From contig CAMJZF010000010.1 of assembly GCA_946410125.1 (NCBI GenBank), forward strand, positions 1 to 40,179: 40,179 nt of DNA, given 5' to 3'. The stretch's first letter is position 1. Every line of letters begins with the position of its first letter. The DNA is from an uncultured Prevotellaceae bacterium (lineage in GTDB: Bacteria; Bacteroidota; Bacteroidia; Bacteroidales; Muribaculaceae). Both the position numbers and the translations under genes were made by a program. The notes below the pieces were generated by a model. It saw only the letters and a list, made by a program, of their open reading frames with translations. It searched no databases and was not told where the DNA came from. This document shows positions 1-7,759 of the stretch, in pieces.

Positions 1-193
1 AACCTTTGGACCAATAAGCAAGAATACTCCTATAATTCTGAAAGTAACACATGAAGGAGATGATTATGTCTTGTCACATTCCAAATTTACTGGAAGGATT
101 TCTGTCAGTAAGGATAATTCACCTTTTGTATTAAAAGCTGAAGAAACTGCAAATGGGAAACCATTAAATATGTCATATTCAATAGATTTCTAA
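1..193 (+). CDS. C-terminal end of an unknown protein (truncated by window edge)
   Basis: The reading frame is open from base 2 to the TAA at 191-193, giving about 63 residues without an internal stop. The segment has no recognisable domain. It contains a KVTHEGDDYVLSHSKF stretch and alternates charged and beta-prone residues. The composition is AT-rich, like the unknown genes at 1329-2375. The stop overlaps the inferred original stop of the convergent broken gene on the minus strand. The true start and function lie outside the window. I do not recognise the family; coding status is likely because of the uninterrupted frame, but the piece is short. Confidence 0.5.
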   Translation, partial: TFGPISKNTPIILKVTHEGDDYVLSHSKFTGRISVSKDNSPFVLKAEETANGKPLNMSYSIDF

Positions 194-487
194 AGATACA
201 CTTCCATACCATTATTTTCGAGCACGCAAACATCCATCAACTGGCGGATTTGACCGCTGTTTAATAGTTTGAAATGCTGCGTGCCTTTGTAGAAAATTTG
301 TGCAAACCGAACGCAAAAAAGCTTGCTTTTTTGCTGAGGTGCCGCCAAATTTATCTAAATTGTAGCGCAGCGGAATACAATTCTTCCACTCCTGGATTTC
401 TCCCGATTTCGTCCATAGTTTCAGGTCCACCGGGTCACCAGCATTGAGCATCTTGCGGAGTGTTGATATGTGTATCGAATTTGCCAT
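190..487 (-). pseudogene. Small unknown protein gene disrupted by a 64-bp hairpin element
   Basis: The frame starts at ATG 485-487 and reads MANSIHISTLRKMLNAGDPV through a KNCIPLRYN segment. It then enters foreign sequence and ends out of frame at a stop near 212. If exactly 64 nt are removed between about 296 and 359, the frame continues FYKGTQHFKLLNSGQIRQL and ends EVYL at a TAG (190-192). This restores a 77-residue ORF with consistent composition. I recall short Bacteroidales hypothetical proteins with this N-terminal pattern; no function is known to me. 64 is not a multiple of three, so the insertion causes a frameshift. The present gene could still make a 91-residue chimera (212-487), probably without function. 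Confidence 0.7.
293..359. repeat. REP/MITE-like hairpin insertion, about 64 bp
   Basis: The core is a perfect inverted repeat: GCAAAAAAGC (313-322), TT, GCTTTTTTGC (325-334). Outer short inverted ends are AAATTTG near 294-300 and CAAATTT at 346-352. AAA occurs at both junctions (293-295 and 357-359), as expected for a short target duplication. The insertion is deduced because excising 64 nt restores the flanking reading frame. Sequences with a GGCGGCACCTCAGCAAAAAAG-like core are, to my recollection, dispersed in Bacteroidales genomes; that needs a search. No transposase is present. Confidence 0.6.
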
Positions 488-534
488 AGTCTTGAGTTTT
501 CAGTCTTGCATAGTGAGCGGTAGCACAACTAAAC

Positions 535-655
535 CTAAAACAAAAATAGCCGCCCAAGGGCGGCCTTTATTAAAAAAGTAACCAAAAGCCAAAATATTAT
601 GAGCGTGATAATTGTAATTAAGATTTGGAATTGTTCTTATTTAGCTTTTGGTTGC
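535..655 (-). ncRNA. Candidate small structured RNA with terminator
   Basis: On the minus strand a TAACTTTG -7 element (660-667) is followed by a sequence whose first bases, GCAACCAAAAGC (644-655), pair with GCTTTTGGTTAC about 55 nt later (complement of 578-589). This is followed by a GC-rich hairpin (549-564) and a U-rich tail. Together these look like a self-contained transcript of about 115 nt with a closing stem and a rho-independent terminator. No protein frame is apparent in it. Alternatively it is an attenuated leader for the broken gene that starts at 487. It matches no RNA family that I recognise. Confidence 0.35.
549..564. terminator. Rho-independent terminator hairpin
   Basis: GCCGCCC and GGGCGGC form a 7-bp stem with a 2-nt spacer. 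On the minus strand it is followed by TATTTTTGTTTT, so termination is best in that direction. On the plus strand the tail CTTTATT is weaker. Confidence 0.6.
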
Positions 656-659
656 GATG

Positions 660-667
660 CAAAGTTA
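660..667 (-). promoter_or_regulatory. Bacteroidales -7 element (TAACTTTG)
   Basis: The minus-strand octamer TAACTTTG matches the TAnnTTTG consensus. No good -33 element is seen at the usual distance. It would drive the candidate RNA and possibly the broken gene at 190-487. Confidence 0.4.
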
Positions 668-787
668 CAACAAATATTCTTCAATATAAAAAAACTTTAG
701 CAACCCTCATTTCATTCTTGGAGTTTCGGAGATTTCTCAGTAAATTTGCGGTTGTAATCAATTCTCTATCATCTTTTAAGGAGCATC

Positions 788-1111
788 ATGTGTATTATCT
801 CATCAATGGCGTTACTTATAGACTTGTCGTTAAAGTACCAGTACGACGGTATTTTCAACTGGCTTTTGTTGATTGCCATAGGAATATGGGTCGCCAGTCT
901 CGTCTTGTTCATCCAGATGATGCAGAAGCAGAAAGAGATAGAGAGATTCGGTTACCGAAAAAACTCTCCCACACCTGTTGTTTGGTACATCGTCTATTTT
1001 GCGTGTCTGCTCTCGTTTGTATTCTGTTTCGTCTCATTGTTGATGGTTCCCATACAGAAAAAGCGAATTGAGAGCATTCTAAGGATGTTCCTTCAGAGCA
1101 AGAAATTATAA
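788..1111 (+). CDS. Small membrane protein of unknown function, two TM segments
   Basis: The 107-residue ORF begins at ATG 788 with a well placed AAGGAG (778-783), an unusually good ribosome site for this order. Residues about 20-42 (GIFNWLLLIAIGIWVASLVLF) and 66-88 are hydrophobic and should span the membrane, separated by a charged loop containing QKQKEIERFGYRK. The C-terminus is basic. It stands alone between the candidate RNA upstream and a gene-free stretch downstream. A longer overlapping frame from 625 lacks membrane-protein character and is rejected. I do not recognise the family; function is unknown. Confidence 0.6.
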   Translation: MCIISSMALLIDLSLKYQYDGIFNWLLLIAIGIWVASLVLFIQMMQKQKEIERFGYRKNSPTPVVWYIVYFACLLSFVFCFVSLLMVPIQKKRIESILRMFLQSKKL

Positions 1112-1328
1112 GGTGTTGCTAAATTGGCAATGAGATACTCTCATCTCTAATCAATGTTTGTTTGAGATACGGATGAAAAAACGGAGCAGGATGTTACAGA
1201 AAAACGGCGTAAACTGTTACAGTTTTGATGGCGTGCAACTGTGTTTCATGATTTGTTTGAGAGACGATCATAATAATGGCACGCTTTTTGCTATAATAAA
1301 CATATAACTAACTTATAAATATATAATA
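1112..1328. other. Gene-free spacer with a small dyad
   Basis: This 217-nt spacer has no credible ORF. It contains the dyad AAACTG-TTA-CAGTTT (1211-1225) and an imperfect upstream copy of TGTTACAG (1192-1199), which could be an operator. The 3' half is very AT-rich and probably holds the promoter of the gene at 1329, but no clear TAnnTTTG was found. Confidence 0.3.
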
Positions 1329-1973
1329 ATGGAAATTCATTTAGATCAAACAAGTATTAAAAATAACCTTCAGAAGGTTGGATTTGAAATAGCCAAAGGC
1401 CTAGTGGAAACAGATTATATGAATGCAGAATTGTCTTTAATAGGCTTTATACCATATAATGTTTACAAAAACAATCTTCACTTATCTTTGAGTGTGAACT
1501 TAAATGAAAGAATAATAGTCACACCATATCTTGTGAGATTTGATAACAAAAGCTATCCTATGCCTTTGTTTAAAAAGATTGAATTAGCTAAGGATGAGAA
1601 GTATAATATTAATAATGATTTATTAATTGACACAAGACTTGAAGATGTTCCTGATCCTTTTTTGGGGAAGATTATAGACAACGACCCTCTGCATCCTTTA
1701 CCTATACCTGGAGATAAATTTAAGATGTATATAAAAAAGGCATGGCCAAGAAAGAGACCATATTTGGAAAAAAATGAGGATGGTACTTATTACTATATAG
1801 GTCAAGATGGGGAATTATTACTGTCACAAAATATCTTAAATGTATGTTGTATTTCAAATGACTTTGTTTGTCTATGTAGCTATGAGAACAAAGTTACAGG
1901 CTTGCTGAGTTATATAGTTTTGCCTTCAAATGATATAATAAGAAAAGAGTCTATTAAAATATCAAATCTTTGA
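1329..1973 (+). CDS. Unknown protein, 214 aa
   Basis: This intact AT-rich gene starts at ATG 1329 and stops 3 nt before the next gene, so the two are almost certainly co-transcribed. The product has no signal peptide or membrane segment and is predicted soluble. It has beta-rich stretches (LHLSLSVNLNERIIVTPYLV) and a central proline-rich segment (DPLHPLPIPGDKF, about residues 120-132) before a basic KKAWPRKRPY stretch. It contains no motif that I can assign. The low GC relative to flanking genes suggests acquisition by transfer. The pairing with the following ExoX-C-like protein is its best functional clue, but I assign no function. Confidence 0.65.
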   Translation: MEIHLDQTSIKNNLQKVGFEIAKGLVETDYMNAELSLIGFIPYNVYKNNLHLSLSVNLNERIIVTPYLVRFDNKSYPMPLFKKIELAKDEKYNINNDLLIDTRLEDVPDPFLGKIIDNDPLHPLPIPGDKFKMYIKKAWPRKRPYLEKNEDGTYYYIGQDGELLLSQNILNVCCISNDFVCLCSYENKVTGLLSYIVLPSNDIIRKESIKISNL

Positions 1974-1976
1974 TTT

Positions 1977-2375
1977 ATGGCAAACTATTATTATTTCGAA
2001 AGTTTAATATCAAACTTTACTTTTGGTAAACATAAATATGAACCTTTATGTAAAGTTCTGTTATATGATCCTGAGTATATTCATTGGTGTGTTGAAAATA
2101 TTGATACATTTTATATAAATCCAGATATTAAGAGTCAGATAAAAGATTTATTTCCTTTGTTGGATATTAATGATAAATTTGATGGATGTTTTGATTATCC
2201 AGCAGAATTTCAAGATGATGATTTTGTTTATAATAATTACAACGATGATTATAATGAACGTCCAACTTTTGAAAGATACGGAGGATCGTATGCTCAAGAT
2301 GAAATGGGATATAGCGACGATGAAATAGATATTATCTTTGATGGTGACCCTTCAGCATATTGGAATATAGATTAA
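1977..2375 (+). CDS. Small acidic protein with ExoX C-terminal-like motif
   Basis: The 132-residue product begins with FTFGKHKYEPLCKVLLYDP followed by YIHWCVEN (about residues 14-41). This resembles the small exodeoxyribonuclease X C-terminal-like domain, usually FGKYKGK..V...DPxYLxWxLEN. That domain occurs appended to nucleases and as a free-standing module, and is thought to bind DNA or partners. The rest (residues 70-132) is strongly acidic and Tyr/Asn-rich (DDDFVYNNYNDDYNE), so it could mimic nucleic acid or bind a basic partner. No nuclease catalytic domain is present. It is the second gene of a two-gene unit with 1329-1973. Family assignment is from motif resemblance only. Confidence 0.6.
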   Translation: MANYYYFESLISNFTFGKHKYEPLCKVLLYDPEYIHWCVENIDTFYINPDIKSQIKDLFPLLDINDKFDGCFDYPAEFQDDDFVYNNYNDDYNERPTFERYGGSYAQDEMGYSDDEIDIIFDGDPSAYWNID

Positions 2376-2512
2376 TAAATAAAACTGAAGTTCTTGAATA
2401 ACTGAAAACTGTATAGTTTCTATAGCGTAAAAAATAGTTTTAAGCTATGTTTATCTTTGAGTTTTAAGCGAAGGGGTGTTTTGAGTTTTATAAATTATAT
2501 GCTTCTGATAGT

Positions 2513-2719
2513 TCAGAGTAGAAGTTTATGAGCGAGTTGCGGAGCGACATATCCACGTATGGTATCTCGCCATGTTGAAGCAGTTGGATGTATATGCTCA
2601 GGTGGCGAGGTTTTCAAGCTCGCCAGCCAGTAAGCGTTAGCGCCACGTGGCGATAACGTATAGTGGCCATAGCCCAATTTGCGACAGACGTAGAACATCT
2701 GATCCTTTAACTCATCCAC
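2513..2719 (-). CDS. Doubtful small ORF, 68 aa
   Basis: The frame starts at GTG 2717-2719 and encodes a basic, Tyr/His-rich peptide without a known domain. A TATTTTTG -7-like octamer (2743-2750, minus) and a GCAACA/TGTTGC dyad (2724-2743) lie just upstream. The peptide looks more like a remnant than a functional protein, because the surrounding 900 nt also contain a decayed gene. I cannot decide between a small gene and a fragment of a mobile element. Confidence 0.2.
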   Translation of the reverse strand: MDELKDQMFYVCRKLGYGHYTLSPRGANAYWLASLKTSPPEHIHPTASTWRDTIRGYVAPQLAHKLLL

Positions 2720-2915
2720 ATTTGCAACATTTTTATTTGTTGCAAAAATAAAGAAAAAACTGAATTATCGATTATCGATGACTTTTTTTGCAAAAATCAA
2801 TCCATATATAAGTCAATTTAATTATTCAATAATTTGTAAAATAATAAGCACGAGCAACAGGTATATTATGTTAATTGATAGTGCCATGCATGATTGTTTG
2901 ATTTGTGCCAAAATT

Positions 2916-3106
2916 TTATTCTTTGATGATTTCCCAGGGGCTGCCTTTGGTGCGGCGTATGATTCCCTGCTCGGTGAGGCGTGCGGTGATTGATTTGACT
3001 GGCGCTCTGATTTGCCTATCTCACTTGTAACAAACTTTTGTGAGACCGACGGGTTTTCTGTCTCACTCGCAACACGGCAATTTCTTCCAAAGTGCAGTTT
3101 TTGCAC
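2916..3106 (-). pseudogene. Remnant of a winged-helix DNA-binding domain protein
   Basis: On the minus strand the frame reads SVSQKFVTSEIGKSERQ and then shifts. The next frame continues KSITARLTEQGIIRRTKG and ends SPWEIIKE at TAA 2916-2918. Joined by one missing nucleotide near 2998, the text gives SERQxKSITARL, which has the usual shape of a helix-turn-helix followed by a wing (GIIRRTKGSPWEI). Such wHTH tails end several Bacteroidales ATPase or regulator families; I cannot tell which. The frame stays open upstream to about 3160 without a start, so only the C-terminal end remains. This is a decayed or deleted gene. Confidence 0.5.
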
Positions 3107-3139
3107 TTCGCCAGCAGCCCAAGTGCAGAATTTGCACTT
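3090..3139. repeat. Two copies of the dyad AAGTGCA-N5-TGCACTT
   Basis: Perfect 7-bp inverted repeats with 5-nt spacers lie at 3090-3108 and 3121-3139, 31 nt apart (about three helical turns). They are 90-140 nt upstream of the -7 element of the secreted deiminase gene and inside the remnant wHTH gene. They could be operator sites or a coding remnant. Confidence 0.45.
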
Positions 3140-3228
3140 GTAAGAGTCGGGGAAACTACACCTCCTGGTGAAGTGTTAAACAATGTAAACACTCCGAATG
3201 AGAAAGTAAATGTATAGTGCTAAATATG

Positions 3229-3236
3229 TAACTTTG
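3229..3236 (+). promoter_or_regulatory. Bacteroidales -7 element (TAACTTTG) for the deiminase gene
   Basis: TAACTTTG matches TAnnTTTG exactly and lies 28 nt before the ATG at 3265. No clear -33 TTTG is present, which suggests dependence on an activator. Confidence 0.6.
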
Positions 3237-3264
3237 CAGAAAAATCAATTAAATATCTTCGACA

Positions 3265-5358
3265 ATGAAACAACAATTCACCCTGAAATCATGGAGCCGC
3301 ATCGCCAGCCGCTATGCTGGCAAACTGGCTCTGCTATTACTCATCTTAATGATGGGCACAGCTGCACGCGCACAGCATGCAGAAGTTGATAGACAGCGAA
3401 CGCTGAAACCTGGCAGCCTGTCACACCTCCTTCACAAGCACGCCTCCAGTGGCGAGTTTACGCAACCTAATCTGCCCAAAGCGTCAGAGTCGCTCCGCCG
3501 AATGGCCCACGACGCTTCGGGCGAGCCTCTGAACTTCCCCGAGCGTGTGTGGTTTCCCGGCGAGTGGGAGGAGGTGAAGGCCGTGTGCGTCTCACCACTG
3601 TACTTTCACTTAGTACCCGGCTATGAGAATGACAACCGCTATGAGGCCAGCCCCATCGTCGAAGGCTATGGCAGCTATCTATACATGGAGAATCCAAAAG
3701 CCAAGACCGACACCATAGGCTACGGAGCATACATCTCAAAGCTTGACGTCGAGTCAAGCTATGGCATCCCTTTCCTCTACCTCATGGATGGTATCCAGAA
3801 GGCCGGTGCCGAGGCATGGGTACGCATTGAGGCAACCTCCGACGAGCAGAAGATTCGCTCGGCTCTTGAGAGCAGGGGAATGTGTACCGACAAGCTACGC
3901 TTCTTCATCAGCAGCGGCAATGCTTACTGGTTCCGCGACTGCGGTCCCATCTGCTTCTACTATGGCGATGATGACAAGCTGGCCATGCTCGACTTCTTCT
4001 ATGGTCGAAACCGCTCGCTCGATGACCTGCTGCCCTCAATTTTGCACAGGCAGATGAATATTCCCAACTACATCACAAACGTGGTGTGGGAAGGTGGCAA
4101 CTGCCTCGTTGACGGTACGGGAGGACTGATTACCTCGTCGGCCGTATATGCCAACAACAGCTACACTTTTGGCCCTGTTGTTTGGGACGGCATCGACTAT
4201 TCCACCATCAGCTATATCGAGAAGCCAGCCCTTAGCCAGAGCGAGGTGAACGAGGCTCTGAGCGGGATGCTTGGACAAGGTAACTACCGTGTGCTGACAC
4301 GCCTGGCACATGACGGCGGCACAGGCCACGTGGACCTCTATGCCGATGCCATCGACGAGAACGGATTCCTCTTCGCCCAGATGCCTGAGCGTTACAACAC
4401 CTGGGAGGACTATGGTGTGGTAAATCAAAACGTAGACCTCATGTACAATGAGAAGAGCTTCTGGAATGCCAACTACTACGACATGGGACGACTGCCCTTC
4501 CCCTCGATGAACGACGGCAGCGACTTCGCCAGCGAGACAGAATATGGCGAGAACTATTCGCGCACCTATGCCAACCACCTGTTGGTCAACAACTACATCC
4601 TGCAACCTTGTTTCTCGCCCGTGGGTGAGGACGGCATGCCTACTGCGGAGTGGGACCGCGCCAACATTGAGGCAATGAAGAAACTCTATCCCGGCTATAC
4701 CTTCTACTGCGTCGACATGCGCACGTTCGACGGCTCGGGCGGCTCCATACACTGTGTCACCAAGCAGATACCTGCCGACAACCCTATCCGCATCTTGCAC
4801 TTTCACCTGCACGGAAACGTGAGCATGGGAGACCTGACTGAGGTTCCTTTCAGGGCTATCATCACCAACAAGAGCGGCATCAAGAACGCACAGCTGGTCT
4901 ACCGCGTAGGTGATGGCGAATGGCAGACATCGGAGCTGACTGCCAACGGCAACAGCTGGTCGGGCAAGGTGGCTGCCAGCAACTTCACTAACGGACAGCA
5001 GGTGGACTACTACATCCAGGCTACCTCTAATAATGGCAAGACAATCACCAAGCCCATCAATGCGGCTCACGGCGGCTACTTCAGCTTCACGCCCGACAAC
5101 ACGGTGGCTTACAACGACGATGTGTTTGACTTTGGCATAGAACCCATAGCCAATGACAAAATCACTTTCGTCCTTGACACTAAATATCTGACCGAGGACA
5201 CCAGCACCGATTCGCCAACCGGCATCAGCGAGGTTTACACAGCAGGTCAGAATAACGTTGACGACGGGTGGTACACCATCACTGGCTGCCGATTGAATAC
5301 CAAGCCCAGCACTCCCGGCATCTACCTGCATCAGGGCAAGAAGGTTGTCATAAAATAA
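3265..5358 (+). CDS. Secreted peptidylarginine deiminase-like protein (PPAD type)
   Basis: This is a 697-residue exported enzyme of the Porphyromonas-type peptidylarginine deiminase/agmatine deiminase family, which hydrolyses the guanidino group of arginine to give citrulline. A signal peptide covers residues 1-36 (cleavage after AARA). The catalytic domain (about 92-510) keeps the expected residues: Asp225 in WFRDCGP, His355 and Asp357 in GTGHVD, and the nucleophile Cys497 in GSGGSIHC. The pair Arg248/Arg250 in YGRNRSLDD matches in position the RxR that binds the carboxylate of C-terminal arginine in PPAD, to my recollection. An Ig-like domain follows (about 515-615). The end (WYTITGCRL to KKVVIK) looks like a type IX secretion sorting tail. 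Gut commensal origin and all key residues intact make activity likely; peptide versus agmatine specificity is inferred. Confidence 0.85.
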   Translation: MKQQFTLKSWSRIASRYAGKLALLLLILMMGTAARAQHAEVDRQRTLKPGSLSHLLHKHASSGEFTQPNLPKASESLRRMAHDASGEPLNFPERVWFPGEWEEVKAVCVSPLYFHLVPGYENDNRYEASPIVEGYGSYLYMENPKAKTDTIGYGAYISKLDVESSYGIPFLYLMDGIQKAGAEAWVRIEATSDEQKIRSALESRGMCTDKLRFFISSGNAYWFRDCGPICFYYGDDDKLAMLDFFYGRNRSLDDLLPSILHRQMNIPNYITNVVWEGGNCLVDGTGGLITSSAVYANNSYTFGPVVWDGIDYSTISYIEKPALSQSEVNEALSGMLGQGNYRVLTRLAHDGGTGHVDLYADAIDENGFLFAQMPERYNTWEDYGVVNQNVDLMYNEKSFWNANYYDMGRLPFPSMNDGSDFASETEYGENYSRTYANHLLVNNYILQPCFSPVGEDGMPTAEWDRANIEAMKKLYPGYTFYCVDMRTFDGSGGSIHCVTKQIPADNPIRILHFHLHGNVSMGDLTEVPFRAIITNKSGIKNAQLVYRVGDGEWQTSELTANGNSWSGKVAASNFTNGQQVDYYIQATSNNGKTITKPINAAHGGYFSFTPDNTVAYNDDVFDFGIEPIANDKITFVLDTKYLTEDTSTDSPTGISEVYTAGQNNVDDGWYTITGCRLNTKPSTPGIYLHQGKKVVIK

Positions 5359-5510
5359 TATATTCCAGTTTCACAAATTCCCAAATCCCTGTTTTAACCT
5401 ATTACATAATTGTTTTTGAACCAGCGAAACTTGGATAATACTTTTTAAAGAAGACGAACAAGCTGGCCGTCAAAGCAGCCAGTATGAAATTAAAAGTATA
5501 ATAGAATGTT

Positions 5511-5549
5511 GCCCCGCAACGCAGATTTAAAGCGCGCTGCGGGGCATTT
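5511..5549 (+). terminator. GC-rich hairpin, probable terminator
   Basis: GCCCCGCA (5511-5518) pairs with TGCGGGGC (5538-5545), with extra GCGC pairing inside, and is followed by ATTTTCTG. It is about 150 nt downstream of the deiminase gene. The rest of 5359-5712 holds no credible gene; a GGGC-TTAC-GCCC mini-hairpin is at 5618-5629. Confidence 0.5.
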
Positions 5550-5712
5550 TCTGTCGTAAACAGAGCCACAATCCTTGTTTTAGTGGAAGTGGGATGGTGA
5601 GTCGTGGGAGCGGGCTTACGCCCCAACTGTACCTACCCTACCCTGTACGTCTTCGCCACCTAATACCAAATCAAAAAACAGGGAAGAAATTAAAAATTAA
5701 ATGGAGGATTAA

Positions 5713-5742
5713 TTGATGTGATTGTTTTTTTTCATACATTTG
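5713..5742 (+). promoter_or_regulatory. Promoter for the LRR surface protein
   Basis: The -7 element TACATTTG (5735-5742) is preceded by TTG at 5713-5715 with a 19-nt gap, the normal Bacteroidales spacing. It lies 55 nt before the ATG at 5797. Confidence 0.65.
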
Positions 5743-5796
5743 CAGTGAAATTGCAAATTACATTTTAATAAACCTATACTTTTTAAATTCAAAAAA

Positions 5797-7707
5797 ATGA
5801 AAAAAAACTACTTCTTAACAGCCGTGGCAGCATTGCTTGCCATAGGTATGCAAGCTCAGACGACCTTCACTTCGGGTCAAATCACTTACACCGTGACCGG
5901 TGAAAACACAGTAGAATGTAGTGGAGTAGACAATGCCGCTACAAGTATTGAAATTCCCCCCACCGTTGAGAATGATGGCGTTACCTATAATGTTAATGCC
6001 ATTGGCGAAGCTGCTTTCCAATGGAGCAATCTCACCTCGGCGGTAATACCCGGCTCGGTTGAAACAATCAAGGCCAAAGCTTTCTATTACAGCGACCTTA
6101 CCAGCGTGACCTTTGGTGACGGCGTAAAATATATTGGCGACTATGCCTTCTCGGGCTTAGGCATTTCCACTCTCATTCTCCCTAACAGCGTGGAATGGAT
6201 AGGCAACAGTGCGTTCTACAATCAGCACAATTCCAGCTACCAGCCTTGCTTGACACAGGTAGACCTGGGCAATGGGGTTAAACACATTGGTAATGCTGCA
6301 TTCTACAAACTGGCTGCCACCAGCATTGAAATTCCTGCTTCGACCGAAGAGATTGGTGCCACATGCTTCCTCCTCAGCAAGCTCGAGACCGTAACCCTAA
6401 ACGAGGGTTTAAAGAAGATTGGCGATGGCGCATTCAACAACTGTACTGCCCTTAGCAGCATCAACCTGCCCTCGACACTTGAGGAGATTGGCATGGAGGC
6501 TTTCCTTAACGACAAGGCCCTCACCGCCATCAACATTCCTGCCGGCGTTACAACCATTGGAGAGAGTGCCATAGCCAATACTGCCGTGAGCACAATCACC
6601 CTGGATCCCGCCAACACCTCATTTGTAATGGACAACGGCGTGCTCTACACTGCCGACAAGACATTGCTTCAAATGGCACCAATGACCGGCGTTAGCACCC
6701 ATGTGGTAGACGAGAACTGCCTGGGAATAGTGGGCGGAGCCTTCTGGGGCAGCGAACTGCAGAGCATCACACTTAACAACAAACTGACTGCCTTAGGCTA
6801 CGCTTGCTTCGAGAGCAGCAATCTGAGCGAAATCAATCTTGATGGACCTGAGAGCATCAACTTTATAGATGAGCAGGTATTTGCCGACACCAAGCTTACC
6901 GAGGTCGTTCTTCCTTCTAACCCTTATTACGTGAACGACGGTCAATTTGCCAGCTGCACTTCACTTACCTCACTCACCATCCCCGATGGCATTACCGAGA
7001 TTTATCCCCACGCTCTCAATAACTGCACCGCACTGCAGACTATCACCTGCCTTAGCAAAGTTCCTCCCACAATCATGGACTATTATGAGGACTATGACAT
7101 GCCGTTCTACAATAGCAATGAAAACGCTATTCTCTATGTTCCAAAGGGCAGCAAGAGTGCCTATCAAGCTAACGAATGGAGTTACTACACAATCGTTGAG
7201 CAGGCTCAGCCACTTGAGGTTGTTTCAACCAACCCAATGACTGGTTCCCAAGCCGAGACTTACCAGACCTACTCGTTTGAAGTAACCTTCAACCAGCCAG
7301 TTACCGTAGCTCTAAACACTCCCGATGTAAAAATCTACGTTGGCGAAATTGGCGGTTCTGAAACACTTAGCCCTCTCGACAGCTGGCATGCAACTTTGAA
7401 CAACGAGACTACACTGAACGTATGGGGCAGCGACTACGACGGCTACGTTGACTATTTCACAAGTGACAAGAACAAAACTTATTATGTTGTTATCCCTGCT
7501 GGAGTTGTAACTTGTGAAGCCGGTTCAAATGATGAAATCATTATCATTCTCAATCCTGACACCACATCGATTGAGACTCTGAGCAACAACAGCACTGCAA
7601 CCATTGAGGCCATCTATAACATCAATGGTCAGCAAGTGCGTGAGATGCAAAAGGGCATCAACATTGTTCGCTACAGCGACGGTACTGTGAAGAAAATCAT
7701 GAAATAA
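5797..7707 (+). CDS. BspA-like LRR_5 secreted surface protein
   Basis: The 636-residue protein has a signal peptide (residues 1-20, cleavage near GMQAQ). It then has about a dozen leucine-rich repeats of the Treponema/BspA type (about residues 40-460), each with an IP.SVE.IG..AF core such as IPGSVETIKAKAFYYSDL. A beta-sandwich segment (about 470-590, starting LEVVSTNPM) resembles Ig-like bacterial surface domains. The last 40 residues (IYNINGQQV to KKIMK) look like a type IX secretion sorting tail. BspA-family proteins act in adhesion to host matrix and in coaggregation; that role is inferred here. It follows the secreted deiminase but has its own promoter and a strong terminator, so it is probably a separate unit. 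Confidence 0.85.
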   Translation: MKKNYFLTAVAALLAIGMQAQTTFTSGQITYTVTGENTVECSGVDNAATSIEIPPTVENDGVTYNVNAIGEAAFQWSNLTSAVIPGSVETIKAKAFYYSDLTSVTFGDGVKYIGDYAFSGLGISTLILPNSVEWIGNSAFYNQHNSSYQPCLTQVDLGNGVKHIGNAAFYKLAATSIEIPASTEEIGATCFLLSKLETVTLNEGLKKIGDGAFNNCTALSSINLPSTLEEIGMEAFLNDKALTAINIPAGVTTIGESAIANTAVSTITLDPANTSFVMDNGVLYTADKTLLQMAPMTGVSTHVVDENCLGIVGGAFWGSELQSITLNNKLTALGYACFESSNLSEINLDGPESINFIDEQVFADTKLTEVVLPSNPYYVNDGQFASCTSLTSLTIPDGITEIYPHALNNCTALQTITCLSKVPPTIMDYYEDYDMPFYNSNENAILYVPKGSKSAYQANEWSYYTIVEQAQPLEVVSTNPMTGSQAETYQTYSFEVTFNQPVTVALNTPDVKIYVGEIGGSETLSPLDSWHATLNNETTLNVWGSDYDGYVDYFTSDKNKTYYVVIPAGVVTCEAGSNDEIIIILNPDTTSIETLSNNSTATIEAIYNINGQQVREMQKGINIVRYSDGTVKKIMK

Positions 7708-7726
7708 TAAACCAACCCTAACCACA

Positions 7727-7759
7727 CAACCCTGGGCTATCGGTTCAGGGTTGTTTTTT
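7727..7759 (+). terminator. Rho-independent terminator of the LRR gene
   Basis: CAACCCTG (7727-7734) pairs with CAGGGTTG (7746-7753) across an 11-nt loop and is followed by six T residues. Confidence 0.85.

Noticed and set aside
625-1071. 148-codon plus-strand frame overlapping the small membrane gene
   Set aside because: The frame at 788 has a good ribosome site and two clear membrane helices; this one has low-complexity mixed composition and covers the upstream regulatory DNA.
4036-5331. 431-codon open frame opposite the deiminase gene
   Set aside because: It is an antisense shadow of a gene with strong codon bias; the plus-strand product has catalytic motifs and a signal peptide, while this frame has none.
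5402-5626. 74-codon minus-strand frame between the deiminase and LRR genes
   Set aside because: It spans a terminator hairpin and has no plausible start region or family resemblance.
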